Assembly (NCBI RefSeq): GCF_029223485.1
Contig: NZ_JARHTP010000006.1
Location: 1-64,000 of the forward strand
Direction of reading: 5' to 3'
Source of the DNA: Streptomyces coacervatus
GTDB lineage: Bacteria > Actinomycetota > Actinomycetes > Streptomycetales > Streptomycetaceae
Length of the DNA stretch: 64,000 bases
Shown here: positions 9,345 to 18,453 of the stretch, piece by piece
Position numbering within the stretch: position 1 is the first letter of the stretch
Layout: the number at the start of each line of letters is the position of its first letter
Notes under the pieces: model-generated
Told to the model about the DNA's origin: nothing
Seen by the model: the letters and a program-made list of their open reading frames with translations, nothing else
The model's database searches: none
Translations under genes and position numbers: made by a program

Positions 9345-10496
9345 TCATGCGATCACGGTGGCCCGGAAGACCGTTCCCGGTCCGGACACTTCGGTCTTCT
9401 CGCCCGCCGGGACGAAGACCGACCGGCCGGGGCGCAGTTCGTGTTCACCCGCCCGCACGGTGCCTGCCGTGCAGAGCAGGATCTGCGGGGTGGCGCGGGT
9501 GAGGTCGTGGGCGGAGCCGCCCTCGGGAATGACGTATCGCGACAGCCGGAACTCGTCGATCGGGGTCTCGTAGACCTCCTCGCCGTCCGGGGACGCCTCG
9601 GGGCGCAGGACACCCGGGTCGCTCGCCTCGAAGTTGACGATGCGGAGGAGTTCGGGGACGTCGACGTGCTTGGGGGTCAGGCCGCAGCGCAGGACGTTGT
9701 CGGAGTTGGCCATGATCTCCACGCCGAGGCCGTTGAGATACGCGTGCGGGATGCCGGCGCCGAGGAAGAGGGCCTCGCCGGGCTGCAGGCGGACGTAGTT
9801 GAGGAGCATGGCGGCGATGACGCCGGGGTCGCCCGGGTAGTGGTGGGCGATGTCCGCATAGGGCGCGTAGTCGCCGCCGAGGCGGGTGCAGGCAGCCGCG
9901 GCTTCGGCGACCGTGTGGTGCATCTTCTCCGGGTCGGCGGTGAGGATCGCCGTGAGGACTTCGCGCAGGGCCGCGTCCTCGGGGTGGGCATGCAGCAGGT
10001 CGACGTACGGCTTGAGGGAGTCGACGCCGAGACCGTCCAGCAGGTCGGCCGCCTGGAGCGGGTCGCGGAAGCCGCACAGGCCGTCGAACTCGGTGAGTGC
10101 GCAGATCAGTTCGGGCTTGTGGTTGGCGTCCTTGTAGTTGCGGTGCGGGGCGTCGACCGGGATGCCGCGGCGCTCCTCGTCCTCGTAACCCTCCTTCGCC
10201 TGCTGCAGGTTGGGGTGCACCTGGAGGGAGAGCGGGGCGCCCGCGGCGAGGATCTTGAGGAGGAACGGCAGGCGGGGGCCGAACTTGGCGACGGCTGCCG
10301 GGCCGAGTTCCCTCTCCGGGTCCGCGTCGACGACCTCGACGAGCGTGCCGCGTCCGGTGCGCGAGGGTGCGCCCGGGTGGGCGCCCATCCACATCTCCGC
10401 CTGCGGTTCACCGGTCGGTTCGACACCGAGCAGGTGCGGGATCGCGGTGGTCGAACCCCAGGCGTAGGGGCGGATGGTGTTGTCGAGGCGGTCCAT
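9345..10496 (-). CDS. manA: Mannose-6-phosphate isomerase, class I
   Basis: 383 residues from ATG 10496. Interconverts fructose-6-phosphate and mannose-6-phosphate, the entry step to GDP-mannose. The type I fold is visible: MDRLDNTIRPYAWGS at the N terminus, the zinc-site motif SLQVHPNLQQA near residues 93-105, GYEDEE and DANHKPEL next to the active site, GEALFLGAGIPHAYL carrying a further zinc ligand, and a C-terminal cupin barrel. Upstream lies the SIS-domain gene (81-bp gap), downstream the CDF gene. With manB in the same minus-strand run it supplies mannose-1-phosphate. Confidence 0.96.
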   Translation of the reverse strand: MDRLDNTIRPYAWGSTTAIPHLLGVEPTGEPQAEMWMGAHPGAPSRTGRGTLVEVVDADPERELGPAAVAKFGPRLPFLLKILAAGAPLSLQVHPNLQQAKEGYEDEERRGIPVDAPHRNYKDANHKPELICALTEFDGLCGFRDPLQAADLLDGLGVDSLKPYVDLLHAHPEDAALREVLTAILTADPEKMHHTVAEAAAACTRLGGDYAPYADIAHHYPGDPGVIAAMLLNYVRLQPGEALFLGAGIPHAYLNGLGVEIMANSDNVLRCGLTPKHVDVPELLRIVNFEASDPGVLRPEASPDGEEVYETPIDEFRLSRYVIPEGGSAHDLTRATPQILLCTAGTVRAGEHELRPGRSVFVPAGEKTEVSGPGTVFRATVIA

Positions 10497-10576
10497 GCTG
10501 TGTCTTCGTCTCCGTACGTACGACGTACGCCGCTCGGCGGGCGCTGGTCAGTGGGCGCGGGTTGCGCGAGTCAACG

Positions 10577-11707
10577 TCATGCCCCCGAGGCGAGCGCCAG
10601 GTAAACGGCGGCGAAATCCGTGATGGCGATCAGTTCGGCGAGGGTCTCCAGTTCGTCGCCCGGTTCCGGTTCCAGTTCGCTGATCGGCGTGTCGTGGCTG
10701 AGGGCCAGGTCACGGGCGGCGGGGGCGGCGGTGAGCCCGCCGATCGGGCGGTCGCGGAGCAGCACCACGCGCGCGTGCAGTGCGGGCGCTTCCTCCACGC
10801 GGTCACGGAAGAAGTCGTCCGGGTCGGCGCTGGCGGCGAGCGGACCGGCCAGCAGAGCACTGTGTGCGGCGAGTGCCTCGGGGAGTTCTGCCACGACCGC
10901 CGGGCGGCCGGCGAGTTCGGCGAGGGCGGCGGCGAGGCGGCGGCCCGCGGGGCCGGCCGAGGTGCCCTCGGTCCATACGATCGGCAGCGCGTCGGCGAGT
11001 TCGGCCGCCAGCGTCTTGGCCGGGTTGCTGTAGGTCGCGATGGCGGGCCCGCAGCGTTCGGCGATGTGGTCGAGGCGGTCGGCGACCTTCTCGACGGCCT
11101 CCGGCGGGGCGGTGACCAGGCCGGTGCGGTCGAGGATGGCGAGGAGAGGCGTGAGCAGCGCCCACAGGACGCCCGGGGCGGATGCCGCGAGTTCGTGTTC
11201 GTCCTGCTCGTACGGGGCTGTCGCCATCGGTACGAAGAGGCCGTGGGCACCTTCCACCGCCTCGGTGAGCGGGGTGCGAGCGGGGGCGACCGCGACGACC
11301 GTGCAGCCTCGGCGGTAGGCCGCGTCGGCGAGCAGGGACAGGCCCGGTTCGGTGCCGTCGGGGGTGGTGATCAGGAGCAGGTCGACGCTTCCGGCCCAGC
11401 CCGGGAGCTCCCAGCGCAGGGCGCCTGCGGCGGGGGCGACGCCGGTGGGGGCGAGGCGGATGACGGGGCTGCCGGGGCCGGCGAGCGTGCCCAGGAAGTC
11501 GGCGGCGGAAATGGCTGCGGCGCCGGGGCCCGCGATGAGGACCGCGCGGGGGCGGCCGTCGGGTTTGAGGTCGTTGACGCCTGCTTCGGCCGCGTGGCGG
11601 GCGGCCGTGCGGACGCGGGCGCCTGCTTCGGCGGCGCCGCGGAGCAGGCCGCGGCGGTCGGCCTCCGAGAGGGCCTCGGGGGTGTCGAGCAGCGATTCGT
11701 CGAGCAT
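10577..11707 (-). CDS. SIS-domain protein (phosphosugar isomerase-like)
   Basis: 376 residues from ATG 11707 (MLDESLLDTPEALSEADRRG); a longer reading to 11881 is low-complexity and rejected. SIS domains bind phosphosugars. The N-terminal half contains a Rossmann-like stretch (RAVLIAGPGAAAISAADFLGTL) and DLLLITTPDGTEPGLS; the C-terminal half resembles the bifunctional phosphoglucose/phosphomannose isomerase C-terminal domain (VVWTEGTSAGPAGRR-type pattern). In actinobacteria this gene sits between manB and manA with a Trm112-like gene, suggesting a role in mannose-phosphate metabolism. Whether it catalyses an isomerisation is unknown; the conserved Ser/Thr phosphate-binding loop is weak. Confidence 0.85.
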   Translation of the reverse strand: MLDESLLDTPEALSEADRRGLLRGAAEAGARVRTAARHAAEAGVNDLKPDGRPRAVLIAGPGAAAISAADFLGTLAGPGSPVIRLAPTGVAPAAGALRWELPGWAGSVDLLLITTPDGTEPGLSLLADAAYRRGCTVVAVAPARTPLTEAVEGAHGLFVPMATAPYEQDEHELAASAPGVLWALLTPLLAILDRTGLVTAPPEAVEKVADRLDHIAERCGPAIATYSNPAKTLAAELADALPIVWTEGTSAGPAGRRLAAALAELAGRPAVVAELPEALAAHSALLAGPLAASADPDDFFRDRVEEAPALHARVVLLRDRPIGGLTAAPAARDLALSHDTPISELEPEPGDELETLAELIAITDFAAVYLALASGA

Positions 11708-11801
11708 GGGCGGCAGCCTCCGATCACCGGGGGTTCTTTGTGTGCGCGCCAGGGGTCGTACGCGCGCCCGGGGTTTCGTGCGCGGGTGGCGGGGCTCGGC
11801 G

Positions 11802-12002
11802 TTACACGGGGCGGCGGGCCTCGTCGACGAGCAGGACGGGGATGCCGTCTCGGACGGGGTAGGCCAGGCCGCAGTCCTCACCCGTGCAGATCAGCTCGGT
11901 TTCCTGCTCCTTGGATTCCTGCTGCTTGGCTTCCTGCTCCTTGAGGGGGGCGTGGCAGGCCGGGCAGGCGAGGATCTCCAGGAGGCCGGCTTCGAGCGGC
12001 AT
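11802..12002 (-). CDS. Trm112 family zinc-ribbon-like protein
   Basis: 66 residues from ATG 12002. Pattern Leu-Leu-Glu-Ile-Leu-Ala-Cys-Pro-x-Cys, then a second cysteine pair (CTGEDC), then GLAYPVRDGIPVLL, which is the Trm112/UPF0434 signature. An unusual Gln/Glu/Lys-rich insert (residues ~25-37) lies between the two halves. Trm112 proteins activate methyltransferases in eukaryotes; bacterial members are uncharacterised small proteins, often coupled as here to the SIS and manB genes. 95 nt upstream of the SIS gene on the same strand. Confidence 0.9.
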   Translation of the reverse strand: MPLEAGLLEILACPACHAPLKEQEAKQQESKEQETELICTGEDCGLAYPVRDGIPVLLVDEARRPV

Positions 12003-12348
12003 GGGGGTGTCCCTTCGGGGGCGTGTGCGGTTGCGCGTGCGTTTGCTTGGGTGTGTGCGTGTGCGGATGTGCCTGGTCAGCGTACCGCCGTGGGGGGCGG
12101 GGTGCCGGTGTTGGGCCGGGGTGGGGTCGGGGGGCTGTGGGAGGCCCGCGGCGGAGCCGCTGATGGGTGCAGCGCCCCCGCCGCCCCTACCCGTCCCGTC
12201 CCCAGGGGCGCTGCCCCTTCGGCCCCGCCAGGGGGCTCTGCCCCCTGGACCCCCGATCGGCCTGAACGGCCTCGTCCTCAAACGCCGGACGGGCTGAAAG
12301 ACACTCACCGGCGGCTGGAAGGTGCGCCCCCATTGGAGTCTGGGTTGG
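12003..12348. other. Intergenic region with dispersed repeat A, copy 1
   Basis: 346 bp between manB and the Trm112-like gene. It contains the GC-rich lead-in CCCCAGGGGCGCTGCCCC at about 12199-12216, hairpin-forming AGGGGGCTCTGCCCCCT (about 12230-12246) and the dispersed repeat core at 12259-12298. No ORF with coding character is seen. Confidence 0.6.
12259..12298 (+). repeat. Dispersed intergenic repeat family A, copy 1
   Basis: Core GGCCTCGTCCTCAAACGCC followed by GGACGGGCTGAA. The same ~40-nt sequence recurs at 16824, 27774 and 42361, always in intergenic DNA next to gene 3' ends. It is preceded each time by a C-rich GGGGGC/CCCCC hairpin-like element. Confidence 0.85.
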
Positions 12349-13713
12349 TCAGGTCCGGATGATTGCCAACGCCTCGTCACGGATCTTCGCCATCGTTGCC
12401 TCGTCCCTCGCCTCTGCGTTCAGTCGCAGGAGCGGCTCCGTGTTGGACGGGCGGACGTTGAACCACCAGTCGGTGGAGGTGACCGTCAGGCCGTCGAGTT
12501 CGTCCAGGGTTACGTCCTCGCGGGCGCCGTACGCCGACTTGATGGCCGCCAGGCGGTCGGCCTGGTCGGCGACCGTGGAGTTGATCTCGCCGGAGCCTAC
12601 GTAGCGGTCGTACTCGGCGGTGAGGGTGGACAGGGGGCCGGTCTGGCCGCCGAGGGCAGCGAGGACGTGCAGGGCGGCCAGCATGCCCGTGTCGGCGTTC
12701 CAGAAGTCCTTGAAGTAGTAGTGGGCCGAGTGTTCGCCGCCGAAGATCGCGCCCGACTTCGCCATTTCGGCCTTGATGAAGGAGTGGCCGACGCGGGTGC
12801 GGGCCGGGGTGCCGCCGTGTTCGCGCACCACCTCGGGAACCGACCAGGACGTGATCAGGTTGTGGATGATCACGCCCTTGCCGCCGTTGCGGGCGAGTTC
12901 GCGCGCGGCCACCAGGGCCGTGATCGCGGACGGGGACACGGGGTCGCCGTGCTCGTCGACCACGAAGCAGCGGTCCGCGTCGCCGTCGAAGGCGATGCCC
13001 AGGTCGGCGGACTCTTCGCGCACCCGCTGCTGCAGGTCCACGATGTTCGCCGGGTCGAGGGGGTTCGCCTCATGGTTGGGGAACGTGCCGTCGAGTTCGA
13101 AGTACATGGGGACGAGGGTCAGGGGCAGGCCCGCGAAGACCGTGGGGACCGTGTGGCCGCCCATGCCGTTGCCCGCGTCGACGACGACCTTCAGGGGGCG
13201 GATGGAGGTCAGGTCGACGAGGGCGCGGAGGTGGGCCGCGTAGTCCGTCAACGTGTCGCGCGAAGTGATGGTTCCCGGCTTCGCGACCGGTTCCGGGGCG
13301 CCCGACTCCAGCCACTGCTCGGCCAGTTCGCGGATCTGCGCCAGGCCCGTGTCCTGGCCCACCGGCGCCGCGCCCGCGCGGCACATCTTGATGCCGTTGT
13401 ACTGCGCCGGGTTGTGCGAGGCCGTGAACATCGCGCCCGGCAGGCCGAAAGCGCCCGACGCGTAGTACAGCTGGTCCGTCGAGCACAGGCCGATCTCGGT
13501 CACGTCGGCACCCTGTGCGGCCGCCCCGCGCGCGAAGGCACGCGACAGGCCGGGCGAGGAGGGGCGCATGTCGTGGCCGATCACGATCGCGTCCGCCTCG
13601 GTCACCTGGACGAAGGCCGCACCGAAGAGCTCGGCCAGCGGCTCGTCCCACTGGTCCGGGACCACTCCGCGTACGTCGTACGCCTTCACGATCTGCGACA
13701 GATCAGCAGCCAC
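12349..13713 (-). CDS. manB: Phosphomannomutase / phosphoglucomutase
   Basis: 454 residues from GTG 13713 (VAADLSQIVKAYDVRGVVPDQ), preceded by AGGAGGG at ideal spacing; the longer reading from 13749 would run through this ribosome site. Converts mannose-6-phosphate to mannose-1-phosphate. The alpha-D-phosphohexomutase signature is complete: phosphoserine loop FTASHNPAQYNGIK (Ser99), metal loop FDGDADRCF, sugar-recognition GGEHSAHYYFKDF and the C-terminal phosphate loop RPSNTEPLLRLNAEA. First gene of the manB - Trm112 - SIS - manA - CDF run, although a 346-bp repeat-bearing gap follows it. Confidence 0.96.
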   Translation of the reverse strand: MAADLSQIVKAYDVRGVVPDQWDEPLAELFGAAFVQVTEADAIVIGHDMRPSSPGLSRAFARGAAAQGADVTEIGLCSTDQLYYASGAFGLPGAMFTASHNPAQYNGIKMCRAGAAPVGQDTGLAQIRELAEQWLESGAPEPVAKPGTITSRDTLTDYAAHLRALVDLTSIRPLKVVVDAGNGMGGHTVPTVFAGLPLTLVPMYFELDGTFPNHEANPLDPANIVDLQQRVREESADLGIAFDGDADRCFVVDEHGDPVSPSAITALVAARELARNGGKGVIIHNLITSWSVPEVVREHGGTPARTRVGHSFIKAEMAKSGAIFGGEHSAHYYFKDFWNADTGMLAALHVLAALGGQTGPLSTLTAEYDRYVGSGEINSTVADQADRLAAIKSAYGAREDVTLDELDGLTVTSTDWWFNVRPSNTEPLLRLNAEARDEATMAKIRDEALAIIRT

Positions 13714-13842
13714 GGCCAACCCTCCTGAAAGTCCTATCGGTCGCCCCAAACTACCCGTACCGACTGACCGTGCGCTGCGCGGACTCCCAGTGGATCCCCA
13801 GACGTAACCTCAGGTCAGAGCAGGGTGAGAAAGCGGGAAGAA

Positions 13843-15483
13843 TCAGGGCAGCATCCAGTCCAGGACGGGCGAACTCTGGCCCACCACGATCAGGCACATC
13901 ACCAGCAGCAGGCCCACGCTCCAGGGCAGCACCTTGCGCAGCAGATCCCCTTCGCGGCCCGCGAGGCCCACGGCCGCGCACGCGATGGTGAGGTTCTGCG
14001 GCGAGATCATCTTGCCGAGGACACCGCCCGAACTGTTGGCGGCGGCCAGGAGTTCGGGCGACAGGCCGGACTCGTGCGCCGCGGTGACCTGCAGGGCTCC
14101 GAAGAGCGCGTTGGCCGAGGTGTCCGAACCGGAGACCGCCACTCCGAACCAGCCCAGGACGGGCGACAGGAAGGCCAGCCCGGCTCCCGCCGCCGCCACG
14201 AAGTGGCCGATCGTGCCCGCCTGCCCGGAGAGGTTCATGACGTACGCGAGTGCCAGTACGGACGTCACGGTCAGGATCGCGAACCTCAGCTCGTGCACGG
14301 TCGCTGCCCATTCCTTGACCGCCACGCGTGCGTGCACGCCGAGTACGACGGCCGTACACACCCCGGCGAGGAGCACGAGCGTGCCGCCCGTCGACACGAT
14401 CGGCCAGGTGAAGACATTGCCGCCGACCGGCTTCCCGTCCGGCCCGGCGACATCCAGGAACGGCCAGTCGTACGTCTGGGTCGCCCCGGCCAGCCATTCC
14501 TTGACCGCCGGGATCTGCGCGACCGAGAAGATCGCGACGATCAGTGCGTACGGGGCGTACGCACGCAGGACTTCGCGCCGTGGGTCCTCCTCGTCCAACT
14601 CCTCGCTGCGCACGCCGGTCAGCACGGACGCGCGCACGGAGTCGGTGGCGGGTACGCGTGCGTGCGGTACGGCGACCAGGGCGCCCGCGCCCGCCAAGGA
14701 GGCGCCGATGTCGGCGAGTTGTGCGGAGACGTAGTTGGAGGCGGCGAACTGGGCGACGGCGAAGGCGACTCCGCACACCAGGGCCGGCACCCAGGTCTCG
14801 CGCAGGCCGCGCCGCCCGTCCACCAGCCAGACCAGGACGAGCGGCACCACCAGTGCCAGCAACGGTGTTTGACGCCCCACCACGGAGGCCACGGAGTCCA
14901 GCGGCACTCCTGTCACCTGCGCGAGTGTCACGACCGGTGTGCCCATCGCCCCGAAGGCGACCGGCGCGGTGTTGGCCACCAGAGCGACCACGGCCGCGCG
15001 TACCGGGTCGAAGCCGAGGGCGACGAGCATGACCGAGCAGATCGCGACCGGCGCGCCGAATCCTGCGAGGGCCTCCAGGAGCGCACCGAAGCAGAACCCG
15101 ACCACGAGCGCCTGGATACGAGGGTCGTCGGACAGCCGTCCGAAGGAGCGGCGCAGGATGTCGAAGTGCCGGGTGCGGACCGTCATCCGGTACACCCACA
15201 GGGCGTTGACGACGATCCACAGGATGGGGAAGAGGCCGAAGACGGCTCCCTGGGCGGCGCTGGAGAGCGTCTGGTCGAGCGGCATGCCGTAGACAAGCCA
15301 GGCGACCAGAACGGCCGCCAGGAGGCCTGTCGCGCCCGCCAGGTGTGCCTTCATGCGCACTCCGCCGAGCAGGACCAGGACGATCAGCAGGGGCAGCGTC
15401 GCGACGAGGGCGGACAGGCCGATCGAGTCGGCGACGGGTTCCAGTTCCTGGACGTACACGGGCGCCTCCCCGGATTCCGGCAT
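13843..15483 (-). CDS. L-lactate permease (LctP/LldP family)
   Basis: 546 residues starting at 15483; an internal GTG 8 codons later (VYVQELEPVADS) is an equally good start. About 12-14 hydrophobic segments across the whole length. Family features include an N-terminal PLLIVLVLLGGVRMKAHLAG, the GFCFGALLEALAGFGAPVAI segment (residues ~125-150) and the C-terminal NSSGGVLGKMISPQNLTIA motif. LctP proteins import lactate or glycolate with protons. It lies between manB and the DUF3499 gene on the same strand, with 129- and 102-bp gaps, so it is probably separately transcribed. No lactate dehydrogenase gene adjoins it. Confidence 0.94.
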   Translation of the reverse strand: MPESGEAPVYVQELEPVADSIGLSALVATLPLLIVLVLLGGVRMKAHLAGATGLLAAVLVAWLVYGMPLDQTLSSAAQGAVFGLFPILWIVVNALWVYRMTVRTRHFDILRRSFGRLSDDPRIQALVVGFCFGALLEALAGFGAPVAICSVMLVALGFDPVRAAVVALVANTAPVAFGAMGTPVVTLAQVTGVPLDSVASVVGRQTPLLALVVPLVLVWLVDGRRGLRETWVPALVCGVAFAVAQFAASNYVSAQLADIGASLAGAGALVAVPHARVPATDSVRASVLTGVRSEELDEEDPRREVLRAYAPYALIVAIFSVAQIPAVKEWLAGATQTYDWPFLDVAGPDGKPVGGNVFTWPIVSTGGTLVLLAGVCTAVVLGVHARVAVKEWAATVHELRFAILTVTSVLALAYVMNLSGQAGTIGHFVAAAGAGLAFLSPVLGWFGVAVSGSDTSANALFGALQVTAAHESGLSPELLAAANSSGGVLGKMISPQNLTIACAAVGLAGREGDLLRKVLPWSVGLLLVMCLIVVGQSSPVLDWMLP

Positions 15484-15585
15484 GCGGAAAGCGATTTCCC
15501 GCCGGTCTCCCGGAATGGTCGTGTCCGCGACAAGGGCGCGTCAATGGGCGTGCTCGCCGGGTGGAACGGGAGGGGGCGGACGTCC

Positions 15586-15960
15586 TCAGTTGTCCGGAGA
15601 CCGCAGCACTCGCAGATGCCCGCGCCGCGCGACCTCCATCGGGTCCGCCGTGCGCCCGCCACCGCCGGCACCGGCCGCCCGCTCCTGGGGGCGTGCCGCC
15701 TCGCGCACCGCGTTGGCAAGCGCTTCCAGATCGTCGCCACTGGGGCGGGCCGGAGCGGAGCCGTCGAGCAGCCGGACGACCTCCCAGCCGCGCGGGGCGG
15801 TGAGGCGCTCGGAGTGCTCGGCACACAGGTCGTAACAGTGGGGTTCGGCGTAGGTGGCGAGCGGGCCGAGGACCGCGGTCGAGTCGGCGTAGACGTACGT
15901 CAGCGTCGCGACGGCGGGGCGGCCGCAAGCGGTGCGCGAACAGCGACGTACAGGGCTCAC
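15586..15960 (-). CDS. DUF3499 domain protein, small Cys-containing
   Basis: 124 residues from GTG 15960 (VSPVRRCSRTACGRPAVATLTYVYADS). The conserved core occupies residues ~1-70 with the paired cysteines CSRTAC and CYDLCAEH, which look like a small zinc-binding fold; the rest is a Gly/Ala/Arg-rich tail. Upstream in-frame codons to 16089 are not conserved. No Shine-Dalgarno is visible before the GTG, so the start is chosen from the conserved N terminus. Function unknown; the gene diverges from a Zincin-like metallopeptidase gene, an arrangement common in Streptomyces. Confidence 0.85.
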   Translation of the reverse strand: MSPVRRCSRTACGRPAVATLTYVYADSTAVLGPLATYAEPHCYDLCAEHSERLTAPRGWEVVRLLDGSAPARPSGDDLEALANAVREAARPQERAAGAGGGGRTADPMEVARRGHLRVLRSPDN

Positions 15961-16303
15961 GACGTTGGACGGTACCGCACTCTTGAGCGGGCCGCGACGA
16001 CTCTCCCCCAGGTCACTCCACCGTGTCGTACTGTGAAACACCCCACACACCTCCCCGGGAACACCCCGCTGACCTGCATAGACGTGCATTCACATGGCGT
16101 CGCGCATCCCTTCGCCCGATCAACACACCGTACAAACACCGTCAATTGACCCAAGATCGTCGGTCTCGGAGAGATATGGAAACGAGCCCAACCTTGGCTG
16201 GAATGGTCATCCTTCGACAGGCCGTCCAGGGGGGTCCGAGGCCGTCCGGCAAGCCGCGTGGGGCACGGCGTACGGTCCCGTCGGGGACTACGCTTCACCA
16301 GTG
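15961..16303. other. Divergent intergenic region, DUF3499 / metallopeptidase
   Basis: 343 bp with lower G+C around 16040-16180. A possible minus-strand promoter toward DUF3499 is TTGACG, 17 nt, TGATCG near 16115-16145, with a poor -10. Nothing convincing is seen for the plus strand. No gene is supported; an in-frame extension of the metallopeptidase gene to 16094 lacks coding character. Confidence 0.4.
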
Positions 16304-16753
16304 ATGGACAACCCCGTACCGCCCCGTGCCGCCCGCTCCGGGCCCCGCCGTCGTGATCGCCACGGCCGGGGCATGCGCGGCCCGATCGCGCCGCCCCAGG
16401 TGCCGCTCGCCGCGAGCCGGGCCGAGGCGTTCGCGGATCTGGTGCAGGACTCGGTGGAGCGGCTGGAGCGGCGGTGGCCGCAGCTCGCCGACATCGATTT
16501 CCTCGTCCTCGAGGTGCCGCGTCTGGACGGCCCCGGTGAGGCCTGGAGCGAGGAGGCGGTGCCGCTGGGCGGCACGATTCCCTCGCGGGAAGGACGGCCG
16601 GCCCGGGTGATCGTCTATCGGCGGCCGGTCGAGATCCGCACGAAGGGGCGCGACGAGCGGGCGGCGCTGGTGCACGAGGTTGTTGTTGAGCAGGTGGCCG
16701 AGTTGCTGGGGCTCACTCCGGAGACGGTGGATCCGCGGTACGGGGAGGACTGA
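16304..16753 (+). CDS. Zincin-like metallopeptidase family protein, degenerate motif
   Basis: 149 residues from ATG 16304. The N-terminal ~35 residues are Arg/Pro-rich; the rest matches the actinobacterial metallopeptidase family (Zincin_1/DUF1025): FADLVQDSVERLERRWPQL, a central strand IDFLVLEVPRL, and VIVYRRPVEIRTKGRDERAALV. The zinc motif should read HExxH near residue 127 but reads HEVVVEQVAELLG: the second His is Val. The protein is probably not a working zinc protease, a state I believe is common in Streptomyces members. It diverges from DUF3499 and converges with the DUF5719 gene. Confidence 0.82.
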   Translation: MDNPVPPRAARSGPRRRDRHGRGMRGPIAPPQVPLAASRAEAFADLVQDSVERLERRWPQLADIDFLVLEVPRLDGPGEAWSEEAVPLGGTIPSREGRPARVIVYRRPVEIRTKGRDERAALVHEVVVEQVAELLGLTPETVDPRYGED

Positions 16754-16823
16754 GCCGCGGTTCCACTGCACCCGGTGCTGGTGTGGCCCTGCTGGGGGCT
16801 GCCGCCCCCAGACCCCCGCTTTC

Positions 16824-16863
16824 GGCCTGAACGGCCTCGTCCTCAAACGCCGGACGGGCTGAG
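16824..16863 (+). repeat. Dispersed intergenic repeat family A, copy 2
   Basis: Same core as at 12259 (GGCCTGAACGGCCTCGTCC...ACGGGCTGA), between the convergent metallopeptidase and DUF5719 genes, preceded by a GGGGGCTGCCGCCCCC hairpin at about 16794-16809. Confidence 0.85.
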
Positions 16864-16917
16864 ATTGCCTGGCCGGTGCTGAGAAATTCCGCCCGCTTCA
16901 GCCAGCCAGCGTCGCCG

Positions 16918-18453
16918 CTACTTCTGCAGCACCGAGAGATCCTGGTCCGCCTCCGGTACCGCCACCGTCCCCCGGTCGTCCGGCAGTGTCTGCACCGTGA
17001 AGCCCGGCACTCCCTCCTGCGTCGCCGCCAGGGTCCGGGCCGCGTACACCGGGCCGCCGGACAGCGGCTCGACCGTCAGCGCGTATGTGCCCTTCAGGCC
17101 GCTCGGGACCGGGGCGTCGACGTTCTGGGTGGTGCCGGCCTTGATCGTGTACGTCTTCGAGACCGCGGTGCCGCCGTCGCTGCCCGCGGACGCGGTGACC
17201 TTCACCTTCGCGGTGCGGGTGGGTGCCACCAGGGACAGCGTGGAGCCCTTTGCGCTGTTGTCGGCGGACGTCGCGCGCGTGTCCACCGGGCTGGTGGCCG
17301 GGATGAACGCCGTCTCCTGCTTGGCGCCCGTGCCCCGTACGACGCGCAGCGCGGCGACGATCGGCACGGACTTGTCGGTGGGCGTGAGGACCAGGGAGCC
17401 CGCCTCGCCGCGTGTGACGGGGCCGAGGTCGACGGCGGTGGTCATGCCTGCCTTCACATGCAGCGTCTCGTTGCCGGCGGGTGTGATCTGCCCGGACGGG
17501 GAGGCGAGCCGCACCTTCAGGTCGGCGTCCGCGTCACCGGGCGTGAAGGCGATCAGGCGCACAGAGGTGGCGTCCTTGGGGATGCCGGGCAGGACGAGGC
17601 TGCCCGCCGGGTCCGTGGCCGCGGCCAGCCAGTCGCCGCCGAGCTTGTCGTCGAGGGCCTGTACGGCGGCGCCCACGCGTCCGCTGCGGACGTTCACGTG
17701 CACGGTGAGGTTGGTCTGCTTCTCGTCGGTGAGCGTGGACAGCAGGACCGGATCGCTGGAGTGAGGTGCGACCGTGATGCCTTCCCCCACGGTCGATTTG
17801 AGGGCGCCGTCCTTGCCGTAGAGCTCGATGTCGACGACGGCGGCGGAGTCGTCCGGGTTGGTGAGGTGGACGTAGTCGGTGCGGGTGGCTTCCGTGCTGG
17901 CACCCGGGAACCAGAACTCCGTGTCCGGCGCGGTGCAGTTGACGCCCTGGAGGCCCCGGCCGGTGCCCGCGGCGACCTCGGTGGTCTCCTGCAGCGCCCA
18001 GCCGGGCGCGAACCTGCCCTCGGCCGCACCGACGAGCGCGGGCGTGTCGGCACCGGAGGTGTCGCCCGTGACGGGCCTGCCGGGCTCCTTGGGCGTGAGA
18101 ACCGGCTTGTCGGCCTTCTTCTTGCCGCTCTTCTTGCTGTCCGTCTTGCCCGCCTCGCCCGTCTTGCCGCTGCCACTCGTGCCGGCGGCCGACTGCTCGG
18201 CGGCGGACTGGAGTTGGGCCGTGCCGTCGCTTCCGGTGCCCTTAGTGACGGGCGTGAAGGACGTGTACGACGTCTCGGCGAGGTCGGAGGAGCTGGGCGC
18301 CGGGCACAGCAAGGTCGTGCGCTCCACCGGCAGTTCGGCAGCGGCCTTGGCGGTGTCCGCTCCGGAGGCGCCCGGCGCGGTGAGCGAGGCGAACCCCGTG
18401 ATGGCGGCGAGCGCGGCCGTGCCGGCGATCAGGGAGATGGTGGTGCGGTTCAC
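16918..18453 (-). CDS. DUF5719 family exported protein
   Basis: 511 residues from ATG 18453. An N-terminal signal or anchor helix (residues ~5-30, ending in Ala-rich ASLTAPGASGA), then a low-complexity Lys/Gly/Ser region (~85-130), then a long beta-rich extracellular domain with repeats of about 90 residues (e.g. DYVHLTNPDDSAAVVDIELYG). It overlaps the upstream glycosyltransferase by four bases (ATGA), so the two are translationally coupled. DUF5719 proteins are conserved in Streptomyces beside this glycosyltransferase and whiB. Probably an envelope protein working with the glycosyltransferase; no enzyme motif is seen. Confidence 0.85.
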   Translation of the reverse strand: MNRTTISLIAGTAALAAITGFASLTAPGASGADTAKAAAELPVERTTLLCPAPSSSDLAETSYTSFTPVTKGTGSDGTAQLQSAAEQSAAGTSGSGKTGEAGKTDSKKSGKKKADKPVLTPKEPGRPVTGDTSGADTPALVGAAEGRFAPGWALQETTEVAAGTGRGLQGVNCTAPDTEFWFPGASTEATRTDYVHLTNPDDSAAVVDIELYGKDGALKSTVGEGITVAPHSSDPVLLSTLTDEKQTNLTVHVNVRSGRVGAAVQALDDKLGGDWLAAATDPAGSLVLPGIPKDATSVRLIAFTPGDADADLKVRLASPSGQITPAGNETLHVKAGMTTAVDLGPVTRGEAGSLVLTPTDKSVPIVAALRVVRGTGAKQETAFIPATSPVDTRATSADNSAKGSTLSLVAPTRTAKVKVTASAGSDGGTAVSKTYTIKAGTTQNVDAPVPSGLKGTYALTVEPLSGGPVYAARTLAATQEGVPGFTVQTLPDDRGTVAVPEADQDLSVLQK

